Assembly: GCA_973895155.1 (NCBI GenBank)
Contig: OZ316892.1
Span: forward strand, 5,766,001-5,830,000
DNA: 64,000 nucleotides
Origin: Marsupella aquatica
Lineage: Eukaryota > Marchantiophyta
Direction: 5' to 3'
Part shown: piece by piece, positions 11,245 to 21,480 of the stretch
Layout: every line of letters starts with the position of its first letter
How positions within the stretch are numbered: position 1 is the stretch's first letter
Notes under the pieces: generated by a model
What the model saw: only the letters and a program-made list of their open reading frames with translations
Database searches by the model: none
What the model was told of the DNA's origin: nothing
Program-made: the position numbers and the translations under genes

Positions 11245-11333
11245 CTTCTTTCTGGACCTGTCTGCCTGGGAGTATTGCCTCCTTTGGCACTTCGACGTTG
11301 CATATCTTCTCTCTCTATATGCGTGATGAGGTC

Positions 11334-11342
11334 AAGAGGGGG
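11334..11342 (+). other. Polypurine tract of Copia-B
   Basis: The purine run AAGAGGGGG ends exactly where the 3' LTR begins, as expected of the RNase H-resistant primer for plus-strand DNA synthesis. Confidence 0.85.
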
Positions 11343-11678
11343 TGTTGAAAATCTACGTACATACATTGTTCTCGGGTTCTACCCTCATCACACCAACTGC
11401 ACCACTTAATTAGTGAACCGGTGATCAACTGTAAATTGATTAACAGCTGCTGGATATTCTTTACTATTGTCGCTTGACAGATCAGCTGTCACCCATTTTT
11501 AGTTCTCTAGGACAAAGTCCCCCCTTGGACCCGCTCCTGTGTGACGGACGCATTCTAGCCCTTCGATGATTCTCATCCTAAGGCCAGGTTAGCAAGCCGC
11601 TTAACGGCTGTTTCTCTCTCTGTGTATAATTTCTCTCTTTCACGAGGGCACATCAAGCATTCTCAGAAAATTTCTACA
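11343..11678 (+). repeat. 3' LTR of Copia-B
   Basis: 336 bp, same termini as the 5' LTR, identical except for one substitution and the 9-bp deletion. It is followed at once by the TTTGT duplication (11679-11683). Confidence 0.95.
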
Positions 11679-11683
11679 TTTGT

Positions 11684-12060
11684 ACCATAAAGTTGCTTGA
11701 ACCGAAGCAGCAAAAGCCCGACTGGAAAGTGAAGCTACACGCATGAATAGAAAGAGAGCGAGAGCACGACCGACCTCTTGAATGATCACTGACTCTTGAG
11801 GCTGAGCCACCACTTCGAGTTCAGTGAGAAATCCTGATCCGTCGGTATCTGAAGTGTAACCATGAGTTATTCTGAGTACTGGCAAGCAGGAATTGCGAAA
11901 ACCGATACTAACTCCCAATCCAGAGCCCGATCCGGAGCTCTCGCTATTGAAAGCGATCTTGATCATGATGATGTCAGTGTATGGCTGCTTGACGAAGTGA
12001 GGAAATCAGAATTGAGGTATTCCACACAATGGGACATTCTCTGAAATCCCTGAAGCAGGT
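11684..12060. other. Unassigned sequence, possibly organelle-derived
   Basis: Lies between the Copia-B target duplication and the rRNA-like block. A minus-strand ORF (11966-11640) and a plus-strand ORF (11862-12044) have no domain I recognise. Base composition is less AT-rich than the spacer further on and resembles the following organelle-like block, so it may belong to the same insertion; this is inference. Confidence 0.3.
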
Positions 12061-12770
12061 TTCGAGCGGTATAGCGATATTTGATAAAGTTTCACACATT
12101 TCGATACTCACCAAAACCCCCAGAGGATGCATGGGATCTCATCCTCATGGGATCGCTTCTACGAGACCAAGGGAGACCACCCTATATTATTAAGCCTAAG
12201 TATTCCTCAATGACCCATAGTGTACAAGTACCGTGAGGGAAACGTGAAAAGAACCGTAAATGAGGGACTTAAATAGAAACCCTGAAATCCGGTCCAAACA
12301 ATCAGTCGAAGGAAGCTGGCTAAGTATCCAAATGTGAATCTTGGAGTCTAACTTTAATTCGAATTATCTGAAGAGCTTGTATGGGGAGCTCAACGAGGCT
12401 GATCAAATGCAAAGGACATATAAGATGGTAACAACATGTCTGAAAGCACAAGGCTTTATGCATCTCATTATAATTTGGACTCATATGTATATGGATCTAG
12501 ACAACAACTGGCCTGGGTCCGAACTCTTGAAACCGTTTGCGGTAGGGGACGAGGGTTCACCTGGATCTTCTCATCAGTTATCATTTCGCCCAATCATTGT
12601 GTGATTGGAGGATTCGATTTCGCCAGAGTCTTATTTTGGCCACCTGAGTCCTGGTAATGCATTACAGTAGCTTAAAAGTAGCGGCGGGACTGGCAGCCCA
12701 CTGCCGGAGCAACAGGATGAAAGAAGGTTGTAAGAGAAAGCGAGTAGTGAACCAAATCAGAGTTCCTATT
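12060..12770 (+). pseudogene. Probable mitochondrial insertion (NUMT) with large-subunit rRNA fragment
   Basis: Positions 12192-12320 carry a strongly conserved bacterial-type LSU rRNA stretch: AAGCCTAAGTATTCCTC, then CAAGTACCGTGAGGGAAACG, then GTGAAAAGAACC and CAATCAGTCGAAGGA. This corresponds to domain I-II sequence near Escherichia coli 23S position 450-520. The wording after GAACC resembles plant mitochondrial 26S more than chloroplast 23S. The flanking 12060-12190 and 12330-12770 look organelle-like but I cannot name genes in them. Substitutions at conserved sites (AAACG for AAAGG) mark it as a decayed nuclear copy, not a working rRNA gene. Confidence 0.6.
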
Positions 12771-12949
12771 CAATTCATGGTCATCAGATGACATGGCTCT
12801 CTACAATGACGCGGGCAATGACGCATGTACTGGGCGAATATACAACTGCATGAACTAGCATAATTATGTTCTCAAAAACGTCCGAACTCCACGCTCAATG
12901 TCCACTCATCAGGCTTTACGTTGGATTGCTTCTGATGTGCTGGCCCTGC

Positions 12950-13600
12950 CATGCTGACTCGCTTCGGCATTCTCGCCTATTCGGTCTTGGGCCTCTTGGC
13001 TCTCAGACCTCGATCGGGCTGCCGGCGCTAATTGCTGAGGATTCGGCATGAGTGTATTGCGGGAGTTCGCGAGGGACTCTTGAGTTCTTGTGGTGCTTCA
13101 ACGTACAAGGCTTCCATCGTTCTTGGTTTCAGTTATTCACCTTGAGAGTCAATGTGGATACCTGTGAGTCTCTGGATATCAAACAGTCGAGTTGCCTGAG
13201 TGTCTGGCGCTGCAATCGACTTCTTTTGCGCCAGACATTCCCTTTCGTTTGCTACCATATATGCATCCATAAACTAGAGAGCTTAGTCTCCAGAAATTGT
13301 CAAAACGTCGAATGGTTTGCTAGAATTCCAAAGTTTGCGGACTGCCATGTCTTTCGAGATTTGAAGATGCAAACTAATTATAGTGTAGCTATAATAATAT
13401 ATTTCATACAAAAGCAATTATATCTCAGAGTTACCTCCTATCACATGTCTTAGTGAATCAATTTATTTTCCAGTTCATTCTCTCAAACATCAATAGTTGA
13501 CAGTTCTCAGTTACCAGCTGATCCTGGAGTGTTCCATCCAAGATTACATTCAAAAACCAGCCAGGCTACCTGAGTGTCCATAATTGGACACGTTTCGCCA
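12950..13600 (+). repeat. Repeat module P, copy 1
   Basis: Aligns with 30050-30640 over its whole length at clearly reduced identity. Shared landmarks in the same order are CTCAGACCT, TTCAGTTATTCACCT / TTTAGTTATTCACCT, GATATCAAACAGTC, GAAATTGTCAAAA and TCCAAGATTACAT. No ORF is conserved between the copies, so this looks like non-coding flank of the receptor-kinase duplication unit. Confidence 0.65.
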
Positions 13601-14690
13601 CTGAAAGTCATGCCCAAAACATGGCCAGGCCAATGAAAGTGATTCCCTTTTGCCATTGAACCGTCTTGGCTATGAAATATTGATGGCCAAAGGACGACCA
13701 TGATATCAACGAAAGTGATTCTACATGCATTACAATTTTATTGAAAAATGAGTTCACTATTCACTAACCTACTTTACATGATTTTCACCATTCATCGATA
13801 AATATCAATGGCTATGAACAAAGCTATAACTATTTTATCATCTCACTGTAGCACTATCCAAGTTTCTGTTTGGATTGGCATTAAAGAATGTGTATAATCT
13901 GTGTGTCTGAACCAGACATTTCCTCTACACTTATCACACTAGTATTTTCAATTGTCACAGAAGTGGTAAGGCACATAGGAGGCACAGTTTTCACCATTGA
14001 GAGTAACATCCAACGGATATGAATTAGTAGTGACATGGATTTTGTTCTAAATTTATAAAATTTGCGAGTCATCAAACCGATAAAAAAAATCATCATTGCA
14101 AAGGTATACTCTATTCTTCTGCATTTCACACCTACATAATTGATCTCTTGCAAATTTGTAATTGCATGACAGGATTTTCTTTTAAAGTCAAAATCTTTAT
14201 TTTTCCATCATTCCACGCAAAACCAGTTGATTTTATTAGTATCTTTCCTCCCTGCTTTGCTCCATATTTAAGTAGCTCAACATGGTTACATTTTTGGTTG
14301 GCATTTTATGCGCTATTCTTCATGGAAGTTTAATTTATTCCACACATTTTACTATATAATACACTAAGCTACAAAATCCCTCAGTAGGTCATCTTCAAGT
14401 TTCATTTTTATGGGTGATAACTTTTGGCCAAAAGCAAATTGCCCTAAAGTTTTTATAGGGTTGTGTAACGTTTTCTAACTTTCTGGTAGTGACATATATG
14501 ATCAGTTTCAAGAGGAAAAATCAAGGATCATACATTTGGTAGTCCATAACTTTTGTTGGGCAACTTTAAAGTACTGGTAGTAAAGGTACATCAAGTTTGA
14601 CACCCATTTGAAGAAATAACTTTTTTGTTGGTAACCTAGTAGTGAAGGTAAATACACTCTTGAGGTTTCAGCCCTGCAAGTAATCACACA
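13600..14690. other. AT-rich spacer
   Basis: No recognisable gene, domain or strong repeat. Short ORFs on both strands are low-complexity and unsupported. Confidence 0.5.
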
Positions 14691-15026
14691 TCAAAATGTG
14701 ATATTATAAGGGTCATGATCTTATTTATAAAGCGCCAATTACAAGCTAGAGTTATGACGTAACTAGGCTTCTAGAGTGAAGCCTCTAGACGATAACTCTA
14801 TTCCTCATCATGTGAATGAGAAACCTCATGACCCCGGGCTCATGACTATGATGTATGTCAAATGATAATCATGCATGCTTTTTGTCATGATTTCTATTTG
14901 CATTAAAAAATGGTTTCTATATATGCATGCCCCCACCATAACATATGTGCATAGAAAGAGAGATGTGCATAGAAAAAAATAGTATGTTATGTATGATTAT
15001 TGATATGATGACCTTTCATGATGGTT

Positions 15027-15822
15027 TTTTTTATAATTTATTAAACTGGCCACCACGGCAAAGACCAGCGAGGGACAAAACAATACAAGCCAAGGGCCAG
15101 GACAAACCACAACCGACGCCATAATGCCAACACCACAACAGTCCTCAAAGCCATCTTCAGACAGAAGGGCCAAGAGGTAGCTAATACCAAAAACGAATAC
15201 ACACAACAGTAAGGCAAAGCATCTCCTAATGGTAAGGTGACCCAACACTGGCAAAAATGAGGTCCTAACAACAAAGACCCTGGCTAATCAATTCAATTGT
15301 GACTAGAACCCCTAGCAATCAAAGCAATGATTTCAATTAAAGTATGATGTGATAGTCTGGCCTTGTGCACACTGCTAGTCTGGTGAAGAGGAGCTTGAAT
15401 GTGGACAGCAGCTCCCTGTAGAATGAGGTGCAAAGGATGCCTGGTAGTGTTAGCATGAAACGTACGTTGCCGCCGCTCAATCCAAATGCTACTAAGCATC
15501 TCATGATTGAGAAGGAGGAAGCCATGATTGTGCTTTTGGGACCGAATAACAGTGTAAACCTTACCAAAGAAGGAGCAACCAGCAGCCTTGTTTAGACTGG
15601 TGCCAACAGCAAGGAGTTCGAGTTGAGTCCAACAGGGTCTCAACCGTGGGCAGTCACAGAACAGGTGTTCAATTGTTTCAATATTCCCTTGGCAGGCTGT
15701 ACAAAGGCCATCACTCATGGACCACTTCAAAGCACTCAAATTAGAAAAAAACCCTCCTTGGAGCACCTTCCAAAAAACAAACTTAACATTAGGAGAGGTC
15801 CATCCTTTCAATGAGATTAATA
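15027..15822 (-). mobile_element. 5'-truncated LINE (L1-type non-LTR retrotransposon)
   Basis: On the minus strand this runs from the end of an ORF2 reverse transcriptase (zinc-binding domain) through a 3' UTR to an A-rich tail (poly-T at 15025-15032 on the plus strand). It sits precisely inside repeat R, whose uninterrupted counterpart is at 54184-54200, which confirms an insertion. Truncation at the 5' side is typical of target-primed reverse transcription that stopped early. Confidence 0.8.
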
Positions 15823-15832
15823 TTTTTATCAT
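15293..15832 (-). pseudogene. LINE ORF2 C-terminus, reverse-transcriptase zinc-binding domain
   Basis: 179 residues. Residues about 16-75 match the zf-RVT domain (PF13966) found at the C-terminus of plant L1 ORF2: FWKVLQGGF, LCTACQGNIETIEHLFCDC, then RPCWTQL, with the CX2C...HX3CxC zinc ligands. The first ten or so residues come from the host repeat and are not LINE. Endonuclease and RT catalytic domains are absent through 5' truncation, so the copy cannot move itself. Confidence 0.8.
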
Positions 15833-16089
15833 TCAAAGAATGCAAGTAAGGTATATATTTGGTGATATTTTTATTGTCCTCCCGCCTATTCATGTTCAGA
15901 GAACATGTAGTCCGGGCTAGTTGACTTGAAGAAAATAATGATTATCATGGCATGGACGTCGTACAGTGTATATGTCACCGTCCATGTCATATTTTGTCCA
16001 TGTCATTTATTTATTTATTTATTTTAATTTAATTTAATTTTTGTCCATGTCATATTTTGATTTGGAGTTACCCGGACCCTTTCAGAAAT

Positions 16090-16400
16090 CCTAATAGAAC
16101 ATTCCATCCAAGAGATGGTTGACTTATGTCTTTAGCTCCACAAGAGATGCACTAAAGGCTAGAAAGCGCAGTCTCAAAAAGTGCTAATTGAATGCACAAA
16201 GTGGCCGAAGCCTGTTCTAGCAAGCAAGCCATTAAACCCAACCAATAACAACAGTTTGGACTCGTGGACTGATGATGAAGGCATAGTAAGCAGCCTAATA
16301 CGTGCAGCTCTAGTTTGCTCATCAGACAACTACTCATTCAAAAGGTCTGGTCTCTGGAGGATTGTGTGGCGGGAGTGAAGGACTACCACACTTAAGATGA
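16090..16400 (+). repeat. Repeat module Q, copy 1
   Basis: Matches 31094-31440 and, in its second half, 34822-34975. Common landmarks are GCACTA-AGGCTAGA-AGCG, AATGCA, CAGCAAGCAAGC / TAGCAAGCAAGC, GGAGTGAAGGACTACCACAC and CTGATGTCAT. A Q copy lies upstream of each receptor kinase copy, so it marks the duplication unit. No coding capacity seen. Confidence 0.6.
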
Positions 16401-19400
16401 TACTGTAGCGTATTTTTTACTGGCAAAAATTGCCTAGATTCCACCGCAATACCCATCTAGAAATAGGCCCATTAGCCAATGTTTAACATTCCCTGTCAAA
16501 CCTAGGAAATTATAAAATTAAAGTCAAACAATAATCTAATAAAATTAGATGAAGATTCTTAGTAAAAGATCTTGGTACCCTGGCGAAAACGATGGCTATT
16601 TTCTGATGTCATATACTCTTACAAGACGGTGGGGCCCTGTTAGTGTCTTTCCATCCAAAACAAAGTTGATGGTCACTTCCACACACCAAGTTAAAATACC
16701 TGAGTCATAGAGTGTCAAGTCTGGAAGTAATAAATGCTTTTCACTGAAAACAAATAGCCCGTTGCTCCACTTTTCAGACCACACATCTGCCAAAAAAGGG
16801 ACCCACAAGGGTCCCATTGAAAGATGCCTACAGTAGGTTCGGTAGTGGTTTTGTTTGATTGTGCCCCCAAATTGAAAGTGAAATGTGGGCTGTTTGGACT
16901 TTGGAGGGCTTGACCCCCTCCTCTTTGTTGAAGAAATGAAATTAGTTTCAGAATTGTCGTTCTTTTGGGGAACTGGCGCACTGTCTTGGATTAACCTTTA
17001 TACAGAATTTTGACAGATTATTAGGGTCTTTTTTGCTTAAACCACCACTGGCTATATAAAAGGAGGAGTGTCCAAAACTTCTCACTTTTTCCCATCCATC
17101 TCCTCTACCTTGAGACTTTGCTTCACAATTGTGGGAAAAAATACCCAAAATGGTGAAATCTGTGTAACCATATTTTTGTCTTGGCTAGTGGGGCTTTAAG
17201 CTTGCAAACTGACCTTAGAAATCTAAACTCTGTAGTATGCGATCCTACGCTGGCCACTCTCATGGTCTGTTTATGAAATGCATTCTGGTGGGAAATTTTG
17301 TTGGCCATCAGATGTATGCATATATCTAAGGGATATCCAAGGCCATGAGATCTTCCTAAAGGCCTACTATGTGTTGTTAGCCACCCTTTTAGTGATTGAT
17401 ACAAGTCCCTTTCTTCTTCTTCTTCTTCTTCTTCTTCTAGAGCAAGGGGCCAAGTGCCCAGTCCACTGAACCCCAGACTAATCCAAAAAGCATCAAACAC
17501 AATGGCACATAGCCAAGTAATGGAGGTCACTTTTCATTACAGTCGATCCTTTTAGAGTATATATATATCTTGTTTAATATCGGAAATATCTCATATTCAT
17601 AGCTTACATCCCTATTTTGAATGAACAGGCAGCTTGCAACATTCATCACTATTTGTTTTGACCCCACACTTTGTCAGTGAATTTCAGTGATGCTACAAGG
17701 TACTCAAGCCCGGGCTCAAAGTTGAGGGATCTAATCATAGATCTCTAACGAGGAAGACTAGTGCACCTCAGCAGTGGCTTGCCCCTCATAGGGCATCCAT
17801 CTTCGTGTGTTACAACTCTAGATGTAGACCATTACCATATGGTAGGTGTAGACTATTAGCTCCTCGCACGATGGCAATGGTAGATATTTTCCCTGTTGTT
17901 TCGTTTCCACTTTATAGGCTTTTAGGGTATAATTCCCTTTGCTCACTTCCTTTGAGTTTGGTGTTTGTCCCCTTTGTACTTTCCTCGGAATGTTATTGGT
18001 TGTACTTTGTTGACACTTTTTGTAATACATTGCGTTCTGCTAATGACGATGAGTTGTTTGTTATAGACTAGTTATACCTTGTGCCAGAGCATGGGTATAG
18101 GGAGGTGATTTTTAAGTGGCAAAAACTTGCTAGATTCCACCTGAATGACACAATGCTAGGTTTCTGTTCTTCCATTGGCCAATTCCCCACCTACTCGTAG
18201 ACAGGTATGGGGGAATATGATCTCAACAGTCCCTAGCAAGGTAGTGATTCTGGTTTTCCTTTTTTTAGCAGGTTTATGGGCTGGGTTTAACTTACGTGGA
18301 TTGTTTATAAGGATAGCTTTGATGACACTTGTCAGGCTTGTTGGCCTTGTATCTTTTGCTGTCGCTCTTGCTGCTGAGGCAATGAAGTTTTTCTTCTGCT
18401 CGGTGAGTCCAACGAAAAGCAATCCAAAGAAGATTGGTCAAAAATTTAAAAAGTCAACTCATGGGCGGGCTCTTGGGTACTGTCCAACCTGTCTAAGTGC
18501 AGATTGGATAACTCTACTGAGTGGATAAGTGCAGACTGGAGAGGGTTTGTTAGATACAAGCAAACAGTAATTTTTGCCCTCCAGGAAGGCTATTGTTAGG
18601 GTGTCTCAAAGTTGACAATTTGATCGACTATAACTCCTGAGGTACGGTTAGGGACACACAAAGTTACTGCCTACTAAATTCATAGTCCATAATTTTTGCC
18701 ATAAGGATTGGTTGTATGCCATTACAGTCAGTCATTCTAGATGCCAGTGAAAGAAAACACCAAAAACATGTGCAGGACCTTGTGAAATATTTATGACCAT
18801 TCCTTTATGGCCAACTGTCATCATCTGTAAATTTGGAGCTTTGCGATGCCTTGTGACCAGGGGTAGTTGTAGCAGGCATGCAAGCAGAAAACAATTTGTG
18901 TTGCAAGCAAATTTTGGTTTCAAAAATAATCATGATTGAATTTTGTGTCATTGTTTAGTCAAACCCAATTTAGGGTCCCCAATTTTGGCTAGTGAACTTG
19001 CTTGCCCTACCATAAAAATATGATAATCAGCCAAAATTTGAAGGCATTAAGAACCACTCTGACTTTTGAGTAGAGAGCAATACTCTCCTTGCTAGCAAAA
19101 ATTCCTGTTTTCTTGCATCATGCAATACCTCTGTCACTGGTGAGGGGTGACTTGCTAGGTCGCCCCTGTGGGCTCATTATGGCACCTATTTTGGCTGAGT
19201 TGGAGTTGTAGTGTATTTCTAGGACTCCACATGGCCAGCAAGTCTCCTAACCCCAAAAGGAGTCCAAAACTGAGGTTTTCTACAAAAATGACACAAGTTT
19301 TGGCTAGGGAATTTTCCCAATGTAAAGAATGTTTTCCTTGCAACAGGAACATTTTCTTCATTGCTTACATGGTACTGACCCCCAGGCTAGTCATGTACTC

Positions 19401-20715
19401 CCCTTTCCCCTTTGTTTGCAAATGCATAAAAACTTCAAGTGCATTTTGATCAACCCTCACTAAATGAACATGTGCAAGTGCATTTCTGTCTATATGTAAA
19501 GATGCATTTAGCAGTTACTGCAAAGAGTACTTACACATGCACTTATCCAGTTTACAAGGGTTTAGGGTATGAGGACTTTAAGGTGTGGGCTTGGAGTGAC
19601 TGAGAGGGTAGGACACAAATTGAGCGTGGAGGTCAGGGTTTGGGTGGAGGTGGTCAAGACCTAGTTTATGCCTTTAAGTGCATAAACTGCACATGTTGCA
19701 GTTCTTTAGTTCTGCACTTACCCATTAATGAATAAACTTCACTCCTTGTGCTTATTGGGTAGTGCAACACATATTGAATAAGTCAGGGGATAAGTTCTTC
19801 CTGGGGGCATACACTTAGACACTGCTCAAGCCATGGTACAATATATAGCGGATCTCAAATGGTCCCCCGCCCATGCCTCCATGTTCCTCCCCTTGCCTGC
19901 CTCATATACTTTCTCCTTCCTCACAAGCTCCATGACAAGTCAAGGTTTAGAGTTTGGAGGATGGAACTTCAATGTGTTGTCCCCAAAGAAATTGTGCCAA
20001 TTTAAGTTCCATTTTAATTTTTTACCTTGTGAGTCAACTCAAGTGATACTCGGGGTGATACTTTGATGCATGATTTTTTTCTCGCAAGTATTGGGGATAC
20101 ATTCACACTCGTCTTGGGCCGAGTACCCTATTTAAACACAAACCTTGACAATGTTTGTTTGGTCTGAGGCATGGTAGCAACGTCTAAAGTGTGACTTTTA
20201 ATTAGTTGCATTTCCTTTGAATTGGGGAAAACATGTGCAGGACCTTGTGAAATAGTTCTGACCATTCCTTTATGGCCAAAAGCCTCGGGGGGGTCACTTC
20301 CACAAATGTTGACATCATGTGTGAACGAAGTAAGGGGCGTTTTATTCATTTTAGGGAAGTACTTAGAAGTAGCGAGGAAGTAAGTAAGGGGGTAACAATT
20401 CAAAAAGTGCCACTTGTCATCACATGATTCATTGCTTGCCACGTGTCAATAAATGATTGATGGGTTTTTTGAGCTTCCTATTCCTTTTTGAGAGAGTGAT
20501 TAAATAGGGGCGTTCGCACATGGTATACAACAATTTCATAAGGTGAACCCCCCGAGCCAAAAGCCAGTGTTGCATTTTTTACATTTCCTTTTTGCTCTTG
20601 GTAATCGCCATATTGTAGCTTAATACAGTGCTGCGGACAGGATCTCAATGTATACACTAGATGGAAGGGTGCGGAGGTATGAAGCAAGGCCATTATGTTT
20701 GTACTAGCCCAATGC
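16400..20715. other. Long repeat-rich spacer without recognisable genes
   Basis: Contains fragments of a dispersed family with the motif GTGGCAAAA...AGATTCCACC (near 16420, 18115 and 22255). A TTC microsatellite is at 17411-17438 and a TATA-like CTATATAAAAGG at 17050-17061, the latter with no coding sequence behind it. A LINE-3'-end-like stretch lies around 17880-18070. The repeated phrase CATGTGCAGGACCTTGTGAAAT occurs near 18768 and 20230. None of the short ORFs has a domain. Confidence 0.5.
17410..17438 (+). repeat. (TTC)n microsatellite
   Basis: About nine uninterrupted TTC units in non-coding sequence. Confidence 0.9.
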
Positions 20716-21480
20716 CCGTGCATTGCACAAAAGTTGTCGAGGTGAGAAAAAAATGTCAAGGAGAGTAAAAGATGTTGAGGATAGTAAAATATGTCAAGAA
20801 GAGAATTTAAGATGTGAAGGTCAGCAAGATGTCGAGGAGATAAAAAAATGTCAAGGATAGAAAAATGTGTCAAGGAGAATGATGAAAAGATGTCCAAGAG
20901 AGAAAAAATATCGAGAGAAAAGATGTCAAGATGAATAAAATATGTCAAGGTGAGAAAAGATGTCAAAGACAGCCAGGGTCAAGGAGAGCAAAGACGTCAA
21001 GGTGGAAAAAATAGATGAGTGAGAAAATGATGTTGAGGTAAGGAATAAATTTCAAGGAGAGAAAAGATATATGTAGATAAAGGAAATTTTGTCGATGTGA
21101 GAAAACAATATTGAGGCGAGGAGAAGATATCAAGGGGAGAAAAAGATGTCGTGGTGCATAGGACAAAGATCTCAAAATGAGAAAAAGATCCCAATGCCCG
21201 TGCATTGCACAAAAGATGTCTAGGTGTGAAACGATGTTGAGGTGAGAAATAGATGTTGGGATGAGAAAAGATGCCCAGGTGAGAAAAAATGTCAAGTTGA
21301 GAGAAAGATGTCAAGGTGTTTGAGAAAATGTGTTGATGAGAGAAAATGATGCAGAGGTCAGAAAGATGTAACCAAGGTGAGAAAAAGATATAAGTTGATA
21401 AGAGCAAAAGATGTTAAGAAGAGAAAAATATACCACAGTGATAAAATATATCAAAGTGAGAAAAAGCGGAAAGTAAGCGA
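20716..21480 (-). repeat. Degenerate purine-rich minisatellite, unit about 18 bp
   Basis: More than thirty imperfect units of AAGATGTCAAGGTGAGAA run for about 760 bp. It opens with CCCAATGCCCGTGCATTGCAC at about 20708-20728, and the same phrase recurs inside at 21189-21209. On the minus strand the unit has no stop codon in one frame and spells a hexapeptide like HLDIFS, which creates long but meaningless ORFs (20478-21407). The opposite strand of the same repeat recurs at 58050-58620, and short pieces occur at 28960-29060 and 42895-43050. Confidence 0.8.

Larger units (their letters stand above)
5848..11678 (+). mobile_element. Copia-B, complete Ty1/copia insertion with defective gag-pol
   Basis: Two directly repeated LTRs (5848-6192 and 11343-11678) bound a 5831-bp element flanked on both sides by TTTGT (5843-5847 and 11679-11683), a perfect 5-bp target-site duplication. 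Internally there is a primer-binding site, Gag, protease, integrase, RT and RNase H, then about 630 bp holding an antisense ORF, then a polypurine tract abutting the 3' LTR. The LTRs differ by one substitution (near 5894 versus 11389) and one 9-bp indel, so insertion is recent. The coding region nevertheless has an in-frame stop, a frameshift in the zinc knuckle and a frame-shifting deletion in RT. It probably moved, or will move, only with proteins supplied in trans. Confidence 0.95.
14715..15925 (+). repeat. Dispersed repeat R, copy 1, split by a LINE
   Basis: 14715-15026 and 15828-15925 match 52396-52622 plus 54129-54300. Shared landmarks include GCTTCTAGAGTGAAGCCTCT, ATGTATGTCAAATGATAATC, CCCCCACCATAACATATGTG, ATCATTCAAAGAATG and GTGATATTTTTATTGTCCTC. 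In copy 1 the LINE fragment lies between the two halves; in copy 2 that position is empty (GATGGTTTTTTAATCATTC near 54184), but another element is inserted elsewhere. The repeat is probably a non-autonomous transposon, class undetermined. Confidence 0.7.

Noticed and set aside
17040-17160. Promoter suggested by CTATATAAAAGG and a short leader
   Set aside because: No coding sequence or conserved element follows; the only nearby ATG is followed by a stop after five codons.
20478-21407. Overlapping minus-strand ORFs of 110-162 codons with a repeated HLDIFS-like hexapeptide
   Set aside because: They arise because the 18-bp minisatellite unit happens to lack stops in these frames. Units are degenerate at all codon positions and there is no domain or start context, so they are not treated as a protein.
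20716-21480. CRISPR-like array
   Set aside because: The repeats are degenerate and contiguous without unique spacers, and this is a eukaryotic genome.
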